Assembly (NCBI GenBank): GCA_005800405.1
Contig: SYFN01000004.1
Span: forward strand, 1 to 14,275
Reading direction: 5' to 3'
Origin: Burkholderiales bacterium
Lineage (GTDB): Bacteria; Pseudomonadota; Gammaproteobacteria; Burkholderiales; Burkholderiaceae_D
Length of the DNA: 14,275 bases
Under the pieces are notes generated by a model. It did not search any database. It had not been told where the DNA came from and saw only the letters and a list, made by a program, of their open reading frames with translations. Positions 7,689 through 14,275 of this stretch are shown here, in pieces. A program made the position numbers and the translations under genes. How positions within the stretch are numbered: position 1 is the first letter of the stretch; each line of letters starts with the position of its first letter.

Positions 7689-10600
7689 CGACTTCTCCAT
7701 CGTCTGGATTGCAGTACTGCTGGCGACAGTGCTGGCAGTGCTCGTCGTCTCCCTGCGCTACGGGATTGATCGCTCGAGCGATAAAGCCGGTGCGCGTCGG
7801 ATCGCGCTGGATATCGGCCGACTGCGCTCGTCTTTTCGCGTTGCGACTGGCGAGATCGAAGCCAATATTGTCAGCCATGACAAACGCTATGACATTCCGT
7901 GGGTCGTGCTGCTGCACGATGGAAGTGACGATACAAGACCTGCAATTGAAGCTTGTGGCCTGTCGCGAGTGTTGCAGGATGAGACTGAACCGCCTGCCGA
8001 GGACGCACCCCGCTGGCATTTGTTTGACCGGGGTATCGTCGTTGAGCTGAGCGCGGATCAACTTAACGATCCGGCCGGCGCTGACGCCCAGGAAAAACGC
8101 TGGGAGGAATTCGTCGCGCTGTGCGGTAAATATCGGCCACAGCGACCTCTCGACTCCATGATCGTTTCGGTCGCTGCTAGCTTGCTGCTGGATCGTACGC
8201 CCGAAGGTCGGGAGCGTTTGCGTGAGCGCGCTGACGCCATCAGCCGGCGCATATGGATTGCGCAGAACCGCTACGCAATGCGATTTGCCGTGTATGTCGT
8301 CATCTCCGGCGTCGAGGATCTGCCCGGATTTGATGCAATGGCCTGGTCACTGTCTGATGCACTCAGTCACAGCATGCTGGGCTGGTCGTCGCCGTACCAG
8401 CCAGCGGCGATGTACCAATCCAACTGGGTCACGCAAGCCTTCGATCAGATCGAACAAGATGTGGCTGACATCAGCGCAGAGTTGTTCGCATCAAACACCG
8501 ATGTACCTGCATCGGCAGCCCTTTTCCTTCTACCGGCGCGGATTACCGCATTACGTGCAGGTGCGGCGGAGTATCTGCAAGCGCTGATGCAACCGAATGC
8601 ATTTCATGATCCGTTTTTCTTGCGAGGCATTTATTTGAGCGGCAACGGCCATCAGCCGTTTTTCCTGCGCGATTTACTGGATGAAAAAGTATTTGCCGAA
8701 TTCGGCCTCTCGCGCGCCGCGCATGCTCAAAAACTGTCTCGCCCTTTACTAAGCCGAGTGTCTCGGTGGGTTGCCGTTAGCATTCCCTTGATCTTTGGCT
8801 TAGGCATCCTGATCAGCAACATGCAACTCAATCGCACCCTGCCTTTCCTGGCCCAGGGCCTTGAGGGACTCAATCGCGACAAGGCTTACCGCACCGATGC
8901 CAGCAACAAGGGAGAACGTATTGACTTCGAGTGGTATCGCAAGACCGCACTGTCACTGATGATTGGACTCGAACAGCTGCAATCGAAACGTGTCTCAAAA
9001 AATCTGAGTATCTATGATGGGACTCTGCATGTCCTTGATGATGTTCGCTCTGGGGCGACCGGACTACTTAATCCTTTCATGCCAGGTTCATGGCCCATGT
9101 TTGATGATTTGCTTACACGCGCATACAAACGTATTGAGCAGGATTTTTCTGAACTCGGACTGCAGACCATACAACATGCCATTTATCTCCGCACTACCGA
9201 GCTTACCAATGCGCCGATTAATCCGACTACTTACAGACTCTCAGGTGGCCCATCCGATTGTGATCCGCCAGTCTACAAAACCACAGTGACAGAAGGTTCA
9301 ATGCACAGTACCCTGTTGGCAGAAAATTTGAGTCAGTATCATGCACTATCCAATTATGCCCGGGAAATTAATCGCTTGAGCTTTGACGTGGGGGCCATTC
9401 AAAGACTCAAGTCATTGCATCGAGAAAGCCAGCGCGAATTACGCTTGCTGGTGCTTGACACATTGGGCGCAGAATTGCCGGGTGATCTGCACGGCAGTCT
9501 GACCTTGTTTCGCACGGGAGCTGCCACGGAGACCTCGTTGATTGATCAACAGGCGATTGAGCGTGCCACACAGTGTAGTTTTGTAAAGGGCATGGAGGCG
9601 CTGAATCGCAAGCTTTTCCACGATAACGCGCTGATCCGCAGTGAAGAACGAATTCGTTCCAGACTCGATGTTGTTACCAATTTATTTGATGGTCAGGTTG
9701 ACCCGAGCAGCGCTGAAATGATCGCAGCGTATCGTGATTTATTCGAAGTCCTACTTGAGCAAAAGACCTTGCTTTCTCAGGGACATGGCGGCTGGATGGC
9801 AAATGATACGTTCAATCTTGGTGAGTCGTACGAAAAAATCCTTCAGCAATTTGCCGATAGCACACTGATCGATACCGAACTGGTAGAACAGTTACGCCGC
9901 AAGCAGCGTCAAGAGCACGCGCTACTACGACAGCGTTATATCGCTCTGTTTGGAGACGGTAATGACATCATTATCGCTAGCAACGGTAAGTTATCGCAGT
10001 CAAAAACCCGTCACTCTATGCTGCCCGTCATCGAGCTTTTTCTTGGCCAGCCTTTCATGACACCTGCGATAGGCGATGCGCTGATGGCCACACAACGCGG
10101 CACCCTGCTGCGTTGGGATAACGAGCAACTGGCCAAAGCCGTCAGATTGGGAGAAAGTCATAAAAAATTCATTGTCGATGAATTACCCAAATTCCCGGCC
10201 GCAATGCAACAGAGTACCAGCAGCGTCATCGATTATCAGCATGCGTTGCGTCTGGTTGACTTAATCAGCCGTGCGTATAGTCCTATCGACGCTGAGGACT
10301 TGCGCCACAACGCAGCAGCAGCATCACTGGCTTCTTTCGAGATCACCAGCAACCATGTTAAGCGCCTGACCACCATCTTGAAAGAGTTAGGGCAGAATTC
10401 TGAATCACGCACGTTGCAGACCATACTGGGCAATGATGCGGGTGCGCGTCTGCAAATGCTAAACAAGGAGTTGCTTGATGAGCGGCCTTATCAGATTGTT
10501 GATGACACCGATGATGGCAAAGCGGATCAACGTTCTGTTCTGAATTTGTTCGCGGGTGGTGATGTATCTGAATATCTTAATCAGCAGTTTACCCGAGTGC

Positions 10601-11697
10601 AGTCCTTGTCTGCTCATATACAAATTCTTCGAGGCACGCTGCCTGCCGAGATGCGCAACAACGCCGACATGGCGCGATGGAATGGCATCATCCGAGAGCT
10701 GGATTTTTATACGGCAAAAGATCCGAAAGGCAGTCTCATCAAGCTGGAGCGTTTTATGATCGAACTCGGTCGCGAGCTCGATGGGAACGCGTGTCTGGGT
10801 GTGCTCAAGGCCAATGAGCCGCCCAAACGTCCCAACAATTATTTTGCTGATCGTTATGTCGAATTACACAAGACCATCACCCGGCGCTGCCTGTTGCTGG
10901 ATCGTCGATCTTTCACTGAGCAGTGGGCCAGCTTTGCCAATGAGTTCAATCGACTGCTCAAAGGCCGTCGGCCTTTCATCGGCAATCGCAGCGGCATCAA
11001 GGCCAGCGAGTACACCGCCATCACCACAGCAGACCTGTCGGAAACTGCCGCGCTGCTGGCGCGACTTCCGGTGGTTTCACCCGAAGTCTTTGCGCGAAAT
11101 AACGTTCCTGAGGGATCGATTGCACCGATTCGAGACTTCGCCACGCAAGTGCTGCAGGTGCGGCAGCTGCTCGCCCCCTTGTTCCCTGCCGATGCTTCGC
11201 AGCCGGCAGGCTACGATGCCAATCTGCGTTTCCGCACCAATGGGAATGCGGAGATCGATGGAAACAAGATTATCGACTGGACTATTAAAGTAGGTGAGCA
11301 TACACTGAAACTTCGCGATCCGCCGCGCCCGCTGCGCTGGAAAGCCGGTGATCCGATACGACTGACGCTGCGATTTGCCAATGACACGACGCTCATACCG
11401 CGCGCCGACCTGGACAATGCGCATCTGGAAGTCAGTCGCAAACAGGTGGTGTTCCGTTTCGATGGTCCGTGGGCGCTGCTGGAAATGATGCAGCTGCTGC
11501 GCATGGCGGAATCGTCGGATACACGTACCTCGGTGCTGAGATTCGAGATACCCGTGCAGAGCGACAGCAAGGAGACTGCACTTCGTGAAAAACCGGTGCG
11601 CATTTTCATCGGTGTCACGCTCTCCGAGCCGGGCAAGACCGCGCCCTTACCCTGGCCTCTGGTATTCCCCGAACGCGCGCCCTTGGTGGAGCGATGA
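7660..11697 (+). CDS. tssM: TssM (IcmF family), T6SS inner-membrane complex protein with degenerate P-loop
   Basis: This 1345-residue protein is the core of the T6SS membrane complex, spanning the inner membrane and reaching TssJ in the periplasm. Hydrophobic segments are visible at residues 14-32 and 370-386; the second is followed by the usual QLNRTLPFLAQGLEGLN. Residues 33-368 are the IcmF cytoplasmic region, and residues 388-1345 are periplasmic, ending in the IcmF C-terminal beta domain (FDGPWALLEMMQLLR). Two departures from the family stand out. At residues 77-94, where Walker A normally follows a YDIPW-like strand, it reads YDIPWVVLLHDGSDDTRP with no GxxGxGKT, and the expected Walker B/DTAG region reads IVVELSAD. 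Only one N-terminal membrane segment is seen instead of a hairpin. Start choices are 7660 and 7669, both inside tssL; an in-frame stop at 7600-7602 rules out a longer form. The stop overlaps tssA (ATGA). Confidence 0.95.
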   Translation: MFPMRAIVANDFSIVWIAVLLATVLAVLVVSLRYGIDRSSDKAGARRIALDIGRLRSSFRVATGEIEANIVSHDKRYDIPWVVLLHDGSDDTRPAIEACGLSRVLQDETEPPAEDAPRWHLFDRGIVVELSADQLNDPAGADAQEKRWEEFVALCGKYRPQRPLDSMIVSVAASLLLDRTPEGRERLRERADAISRRIWIAQNRYAMRFAVYVVISGVEDLPGFDAMAWSLSDALSHSMLGWSSPYQPAAMYQSNWVTQAFDQIEQDVADISAELFASNTDVPASAALFLLPARITALRAGAAEYLQALMQPNAFHDPFFLRGIYLSGNGHQPFFLRDLLDEKVFAEFGLSRAAHAQKLSRPLLSRVSRWVAVSIPLIFGLGILISNMQLNRTLPFLAQGLEGLNRDKAYRTDASNKGERIDFEWYRKTALSLMIGLEQLQSKRVSKNLSIYDGTLHVLDDVRSGATGLLNPFMPGSWPMFDDLLTRAYKRIEQDFSELGLQTIQHAIYLRTTELTNAPINPTTYRLSGGPSDCDPPVYKTTVTEGSMHSTLLAENLSQYHALSNYAREINRLSFDVGAIQRLKSLHRESQRELRLLVLDTLGAELPGDLHGSLTLFRTGAATETSLIDQQAIERATQCSFVKGMEALNRKLFHDNALIRSEERIRSRLDVVTNLFDGQVDPSSAEMIAAYRDLFEVLLEQKTLLSQGHGGWMANDTFNLGESYEKILQQFADSTLIDTELVEQLRRKQRQEHALLRQRYIALFGDGNDIIIASNGKLSQSKTRHSMLPVIELFLGQPFMTPAIGDALMATQRGTLLRWDNEQLAKAVRLGESHKKFIVDELPKFPAAMQQSTSSVIDYQHALRLVDLISRAYSPIDAEDLRHNAAAASLASFEITSNHVKRLTTILKELGQNSESRTLQTILGNDAGARLQMLNKELLDERPYQIVDDTDDGKADQRSVLNLFAGGDVSEYLNQQFTRVQSLSAHIQILRGTLPAEMRNNADMARWNGIIRELDFYTAKDPKGSLIKLERFMIELGRELDGNACLGVLKANEPPKRPNNYFADRYVELHKTITRRCLLLDRRSFTEQWASFANEFNRLLKGRRPFIGNRSGIKASEYTAITTADLSETAALLARLPVVSPEVFARNNVPEGSIAPIRDFATQVLQVRQLLAPLFPADASQPAGYDANLRFRTNGNAEIDGNKIIDWTIKVGEHTLKLRDPPRPLRWKAGDPIRLTLRFANDTTLIPRADLDNAHLEVSRKQVVFRFDGPWALLEMMQLLRMAESSDTRTSVLRFEIPVQSDSKETALREKPVRIFIGVTLSEPGKTAPLPWPLVFPERAPLVER

Positions 11698-12812
11698 TGG
11701 CTGATGAACACCTTGATCAGCTCGTGCAGCAATTACTGACGCCGCTGACAGGCGCCGAACCTGCAGGGCGATGGATGCGCTACGAGCGTGGTTTTATGGA
11801 GATCGCGCGCCTGCGCGAAGAAGATAATCCACTTCTGCCCATGGGTGAATGGGAACGACCCTTGGTCAAAGCAGACTGGCGCAAGGTCGAGCAGGCCTGC
11901 ATACAGTTACTGAATCAGGAAACCAAGGATTTTCAGGTCGCCGCGTGGTTGTGCGATGCATGGGTGCGGACTTCGGGCCTGCATGGGTTGCACGCCGGAT
12001 TGGACCTGATTGCGGGCATGGCTGAGCGCTACTGGACCTCGGCGTGGCCCGCCTTGGAAGATGATGATGCGGAGCGCCGCGTTGCTCCCTTTGTATGGAT
12101 GAACGCAAATCTGCCCTTGACGCTCAGGCAAAGTACTGTGCTGCTGCGCCCGGTATTGCACCGCGAAATAACCGTCACGCTGCTCGACTGGGAACGCGCA
12201 CCGAGTGCCGACGATGCCAGAACCGAGGAGGGTGAGCAGCGCAGTCGTCGCGAAATACGAGAGAGCGTCAAACCCTTGGATGCAGAGTGGCTGAGTACCA
12301 CCGATCTTCATGCCGAACAAGCATTGGCTACGCTTGAGAGGCTGTCCCATTTTCTTGATACGCAGTTGGCGGTGGCCTCACCCTCGCTGTCCAAACTGGC
12401 GGATGTCATCGCAAGCTGTCGGCAAGCTGCACAAAGCCTGCTGAAAGAATTACCGCCACCTGTCGACACCATGCCAATGGAACGCAGCGCAGAGCCTCAC
12501 ACAGCTTCCGTACCGGGCATTACTCACCCACCACCAAGCCAAGTCCCAGTGCAATCAAGTACGCCGACACCCGGTGCAGAAATCTCTATGGCTACGGCCA
12601 CAATCAAAGACCGCGAGCAGGCCTATGCAGCACTGATGTCGATTGCCGTCTACTTGCAGCGTATTGAGCCACACAGTCCGACACCGTATCTGATACAGCG
12701 CGCCATCGAATTAGGCCAACTGAGTCTACCGGAGATGATTCGCGATGTGAGTGCCTCGGCAGGCTCGCTCGACAAGTTTTTTGAATTACTGGGTATCGCG
12801 CCGCCTGGCTGA
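11694..12812 (+). CDS. tssA: TssA (ImpA family), T6SS assembly organiser
   Basis: This 372-residue cytoplasmic protein belongs to the family that binds the baseplate and guides tube and sheath polymerisation. The ImpA N-terminal domain covers about residues 15-130, with GAEPAGRWMRYERGFMEIARLRE, WRKVEQACIQLLNQETKDFQVAAWL and GLDLIAGMAERYW. A Pro/Thr/Ser-rich linker runs from about 255 to 300. The C-terminal domain, about residues 300-372, has DREQAYAALMSIAVYLQRIEPHSPTPYLIQRAIELG and LSLPEMIRDV, typical of the shorter TssA class. The ATG at 11694 overlaps the tssM stop; a second ATG at 11697 is possible. It is the last gene of the T6SS operon in this window, with a 237-nt gap following. Confidence 0.94.
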   Translation: MMADEHLDQLVQQLLTPLTGAEPAGRWMRYERGFMEIARLREEDNPLLPMGEWERPLVKADWRKVEQACIQLLNQETKDFQVAAWLCDAWVRTSGLHGLHAGLDLIAGMAERYWTSAWPALEDDDAERRVAPFVWMNANLPLTLRQSTVLLRPVLHREITVTLLDWERAPSADDARTEEGEQRSRREIRESVKPLDAEWLSTTDLHAEQALATLERLSHFLDTQLAVASPSLSKLADVIASCRQAAQSLLKELPPPVDTMPMERSAEPHTASVPGITHPPPSQVPVQSSTPTPGAEISMATATIKDREQAYAALMSIAVYLQRIEPHSPTPYLIQRAIELGQLSLPEMIRDVSASAGSLDKFFELLGIAPPG

Positions 12813-12985
12813 CAACCAGATCTGTTTCAATACATATTCGGTTGCTACCGAATTATGCCCACTGATCCGAGTTTTTCTGAGTCATTGCGTACTTGAATTT
12901 TTCCGACTCGTGTTACCCATTCTTGCACTCGCTCATTCAGGGGAGCGGCTGAAGCTGCAAAAGCTCAAGCGCTGGTGTCGGGACA

Positions 12986-13010
12986 GGTAGAGCATCGAAG
13001 GTGCTCTATC
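12986..13010 (+). terminator. Stem-loop, possible weak terminator or leader hairpin
   Basis: GGTAGAGCA (12986-12994) pairs with TGCTCTATC (13002-13010) through nine pairs, including one G-T, around the 7-nt loop TCGAAGG. TTCGTTT follows, which is only partly T-rich. It could end the T6SS transcript or sit in the leader of the SYLF gene 40 nt downstream. ATCGAA in the loop side can also pair with TTCGAT at 13016-13021, giving an alternative fold. Confidence 0.35.
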
Positions 13011-13037
13011 TTCGTTTCGATATCAAGGCAAGATTGC

Positions 13038-13043
13038 AAAGGA
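13038..13043 (+). promoter_or_regulatory. Ribosome binding site of the SYLF gene
   Basis: AAAGGA ends 6 nt before the ATG at 13050. It supports that start, which also puts the signal peptide at the very N-terminus. Confidence 0.7.
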
Positions 13044-13049
13044 ACCCTC

Positions 13050-13823
13050 ATGACCAGCTCGAAATCAAATTTTGTTATTCAGTGCATCATTCCTCTGGCA
13101 CTTATCGTAACAACTGCGGCACCATCGTCGGCATTCGCACAAGCAGCACAAAAGCGCGAAACACAAGAAGCGTACGAGAACAGTACCAATAAACACGTCA
13201 AGAACGCCGTATCCGTTGTCAAGTGCATGGAGTCGGATTCAACCATGCAGCGCGTCATGATTGATGCCAAAGGCATTTATATCCTGCTAACTTACGGCCG
13301 CACTGCGCTGGGTGTCGGTGGCCAGGGCGGGGCTGGCGTGCTACTGATTCGGCAAGGCCCCGATTGGAGTGATCCTGCGTTTTATAACATCGGTGGCATC
13401 AGCATCGGTGCGCAAGTCGGCGCCGAGGGTGGTGCGGTTGCCTTCGTGCTCAAAAATGACAAAGCGGTGCAGCGCTTCACCGACAAAAATAATTTCTCCT
13501 TAACTGCCGATGCGGGTATCACGGTAATCAACTGGACCAAGATTGCGCAGGGATCGACCGGCGAAGGCGATGTGGTCGCGTGGTCGGGTACCAAAGGCTT
13601 GTTCGGTAATGTCGCTACGATTGGTGTGAATGATATTCGCTACAACGAACGCATGACGAGTGCGTACTACGGCAAAACCACATCAGCGATGGAGGTCATC
13701 GACGGCAAAGTAAAGAATCCAGCCTCCGATGCTCTCAAGCAGGCACTGGCCGAGACGAGCTCAGGCGCGGCGAGTGGCAAGTCCGGCGGTGGTACGGGAT
13801 CGATGCCTGAGCAGAAAAAATAA
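13050..13823 (+). CDS. Secreted SYLF/Ysc84-family (DUF500) protein
   Basis: This 257-residue protein has a signal peptide: a short basic start, a hydrophobic core at about residues 8-24 and an AFA cleavage site after residue 30, giving a periplasmic mature protein. Residues about 52-217 form a SYLF domain, with AKGIYILL, GVGGQGGAGVLLIRQ, WSDPAFYNIGGISIGAQVG and, further on, SGTKGLFGNVATIG and YYGK. SYLF proteins are associated with phosphoinositide and lipid binding in eukaryotes; bacterial members are poorly understood envelope proteins. The C-terminal ~25 residues are low-complexity Ser/Gly (SGAASGKSGGGTGS). It lies 237 nt after tssA on the same strand with its own ribosome site. I take it as an independent neighbour, not a T6SS component. 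Confidence 0.9.
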   Translation: MTSSKSNFVIQCIIPLALIVTTAAPSSAFAQAAQKRETQEAYENSTNKHVKNAVSVVKCMESDSTMQRVMIDAKGIYILLTYGRTALGVGGQGGAGVLLIRQGPDWSDPAFYNIGGISIGAQVGAEGGAVAFVLKNDKAVQRFTDKNNFSLTADAGITVINWTKIAQGSTGEGDVVAWSGTKGLFGNVATIGVNDIRYNERMTSAYYGKTTSAMEVIDGKVKNPASDALKQALAETSSGAASGKSGGGTGSMPEQKK

Positions 13824-14018
13824 GTCGGCGCTAAGAAAACGCCCGCGATGGCACGATCTGGCAGGGTCGGCGGGAGTGTCGTACCCGTCAGTTAAAGGCG
13901 TGAACGACAGTGCGCAACGAAAGACACGGGATCCGCCTTTGCAGGGCGCGCCAAGGCGAGTACGCTATGGCCGTTCCGCCGAGATGGCGGTCGTTGTTGA
14001 TGCGGCCGTCAGATTCCT

Positions 14019-14046
14019 GCCGTCATCGCCGGGATGTCATGACGGC
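14019..14046. repeat. Inverted repeat with 8-bp arms
   Basis: GCCGTCAT (14019-14026) and ATGACGGC (14039-14046) are perfect inverted arms around 12 nt that contain CGCCGGGAT. It forms the left edge of the repeat cluster. Confidence 0.6.
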
Positions 14047-14054
14047 TGCGTGGG

Positions 14055-14072
14055 CGGATCGCATGCGATCCG
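14055..14072. repeat. Perfect 18-bp palindrome
   Basis: CGGATCGCATGCGATCCG is its own reverse complement across all 18 bases. It could be a protein-binding site or simply the centre of a palindromic repeat unit. Confidence 0.65.
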
Positions 14073-14086
14073 GATCCCCCACTCGC

Positions 14087-14104
14087 TCCCGGCGAAAGCC
14101 GGGA
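14087..14104. repeat. Dispersed-repeat hairpin (PAKAGIQ type)
   Basis: TCCCGGC and GCCGGGA are perfect 7-bp arms around a GAAA tetraloop, followed by TCCAG. From knowledge of proteobacterial genomes, this CCCGGCGAAAGCCGGGATCCAG-like unit, translated as PAKAGIQ, is a common intergenic repeat in many beta- and gammaproteobacteria. Confidence 0.65.
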
Positions 14105-14134
14105 TCCAGCGATGTTCGAAGCTGGTATGGCCAA

Positions 14135-14152
14135 CGCTTTCCTAGGGAAGCG
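14135..14152. repeat. Near-perfect 18-bp palindrome at the composition boundary
   Basis: CGCTTTCCTAGGGAAGCG is palindromic apart from one G-T-type position on each side, and is centred on CTAG. It sits where GC-rich repeat DNA changes to AT-rich DNA. The following AGCGCTGAACAAATCCC resembles terminal sequence of some insertion sequences, but I cannot assign a family. Confidence 0.45.
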
Positions 14153-14252
14153 CTGAACAAATCCCTTTTACAAGGAACTTTACTCAGCAATTTTTGAACT
14201 GCCTAATTTTTGGGCAATTATTTTAAAAGTTTGTTAAAAACGCTGCGAATTT

Positions 14253-14269
14253 ATCCGCTTTAAGCGGAT
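14253..14269. repeat. Inverted repeat in the AT-rich end
   Basis: ATCCGCTT and AAGCGGAT are perfect 8-bp arms around a single T. It may be an operator, a hairpin or part of a mobile-element end. The window stops 6 nt later, so its context is missing. Confidence 0.5.
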
Positions 14270-14275
14270 TGTTCC

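Larger units (their letters stand above)
12813..13049 (+). other. Gap between tssA and the SYLF gene
   Basis: The 237 nt carry no convincing gene. A longer frame exists from a TTG at 12975 into the SYLF gene, but it would place polar text ahead of a clean signal peptide, so it is rejected. The T-rich stretches around 12870-12910 could hold a promoter, but I see no pair of -35 and -10 hexamers worth calling. A stem-loop is listed separately. This gap is the natural place for the T6SS operon to end and the next transcript to begin. Confidence 0.6.
13824..14275 (+). other. Terminal non-coding region with palindromic repeats and AT-rich end
   Basis: The 452 nt hold no supported gene. Two + strand frames cross it, but their translations are Arg/Pro-rich, overlap the SYLF gene or lack a ribosome site, and include PAKAGIQ, a tell-tale translation of a dispersed repeat. 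From about 14019 to 14152 inverted repeats are dense. From about 14160 to the end the DNA turns strongly AT-rich. No strong terminator directly after the SYLF stop was found. Confidence 0.7.

Noticed and set aside
12975..13049. Upstream extension of the SYLF gene from a TTG
   Set aside because: It would bury a clear signal peptide and ignore the AAAGGA site just before the ATG at 13050.
13729..14145. Open + strand frame running from inside the SYLF gene into the repeat region
   Set aside because: Its translation is Arg/Pro-rich, includes PAKAGIQ from a dispersed repeat, overlaps a well-supported gene and has no ribosome site.
14000..14160. CRISPR array
   Set aside because: The repeats are different palindromes at irregular spacing, not identical direct repeats with uniform spacers.
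13910..14197. Second + strand frame across the repeat region
   Set aside because: It is composed of repeat-derived text (RRKPGSSDV) with no family resemblance and no initiation signal.

Overview
The window is almost entirely one half of a type VI secretion system (T6SS) gene cluster, all on the + strand. It is typical of a Gram-negative proteobacterium: the envelope complex TssJ/TssL/TssM is present, the genes are tightly packed, and the flank carries a dispersed repeat of the 'PAKAGIQ' type. The base composition is moderately GC-rich in the genes. I lean towards Betaproteobacteria or Gammaproteobacteria but cannot name a genus.

Layout. Positions 2-1639 hold the C-terminal 545 residues of the sheath-recycling ATPase ClpV/TssH, whose start lies upstream of the window. 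Next comes a puncturing-tip cassette: VgrG (1636-3663), a seven-repeat MORN-type protein of unknown role (3677-4303), a DUF4280 PAAR-like protein (4303-4689), and an unrecognised 80-residue single-pass membrane protein (4686-4928). The envelope and baseplate genes follow: lipoprotein TssJ (4928-5413), TssK (5449-6771), TssL (6783-7688), TssM (7660-11697) and TssA (11694-12812). Most junctions overlap by 1, 4 or 29 nt, and the largest gap is 35 nt, so clpV-tssA reads as one translationally coupled operon. The sheath and baseplate genes tssB, C, E, F, G and hcp are not here and presumably lie upstream.

How the genes work together. TssJ, TssL and TssM form the trans-envelope complex. TssK joins the baseplate to it. 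TssA organises assembly of the baseplate, tube and sheath. VgrG plus the DUF4280 protein form the spike, and ClpV recycles contracted sheath. No toxin domain or recognisable cargo effector is visible: VgrG ends at its core. The MORN-repeat protein and the small membrane protein are the most likely new parts. TssM also departs from the textbook form: its P-loop position reads HDGSDDTRP instead of a Walker A motif, and it shows one N-terminal membrane segment instead of a hairpin.

After a 237-nt gap with a stem-loop there is a separate gene for a secreted SYLF/Ysc84-family protein (13050-13823). The last 452 nt carry no convincing gene. They hold a palindrome-rich dispersed repeat region, then a sharp switch to AT-rich DNA, possibly the edge of a mobile element.
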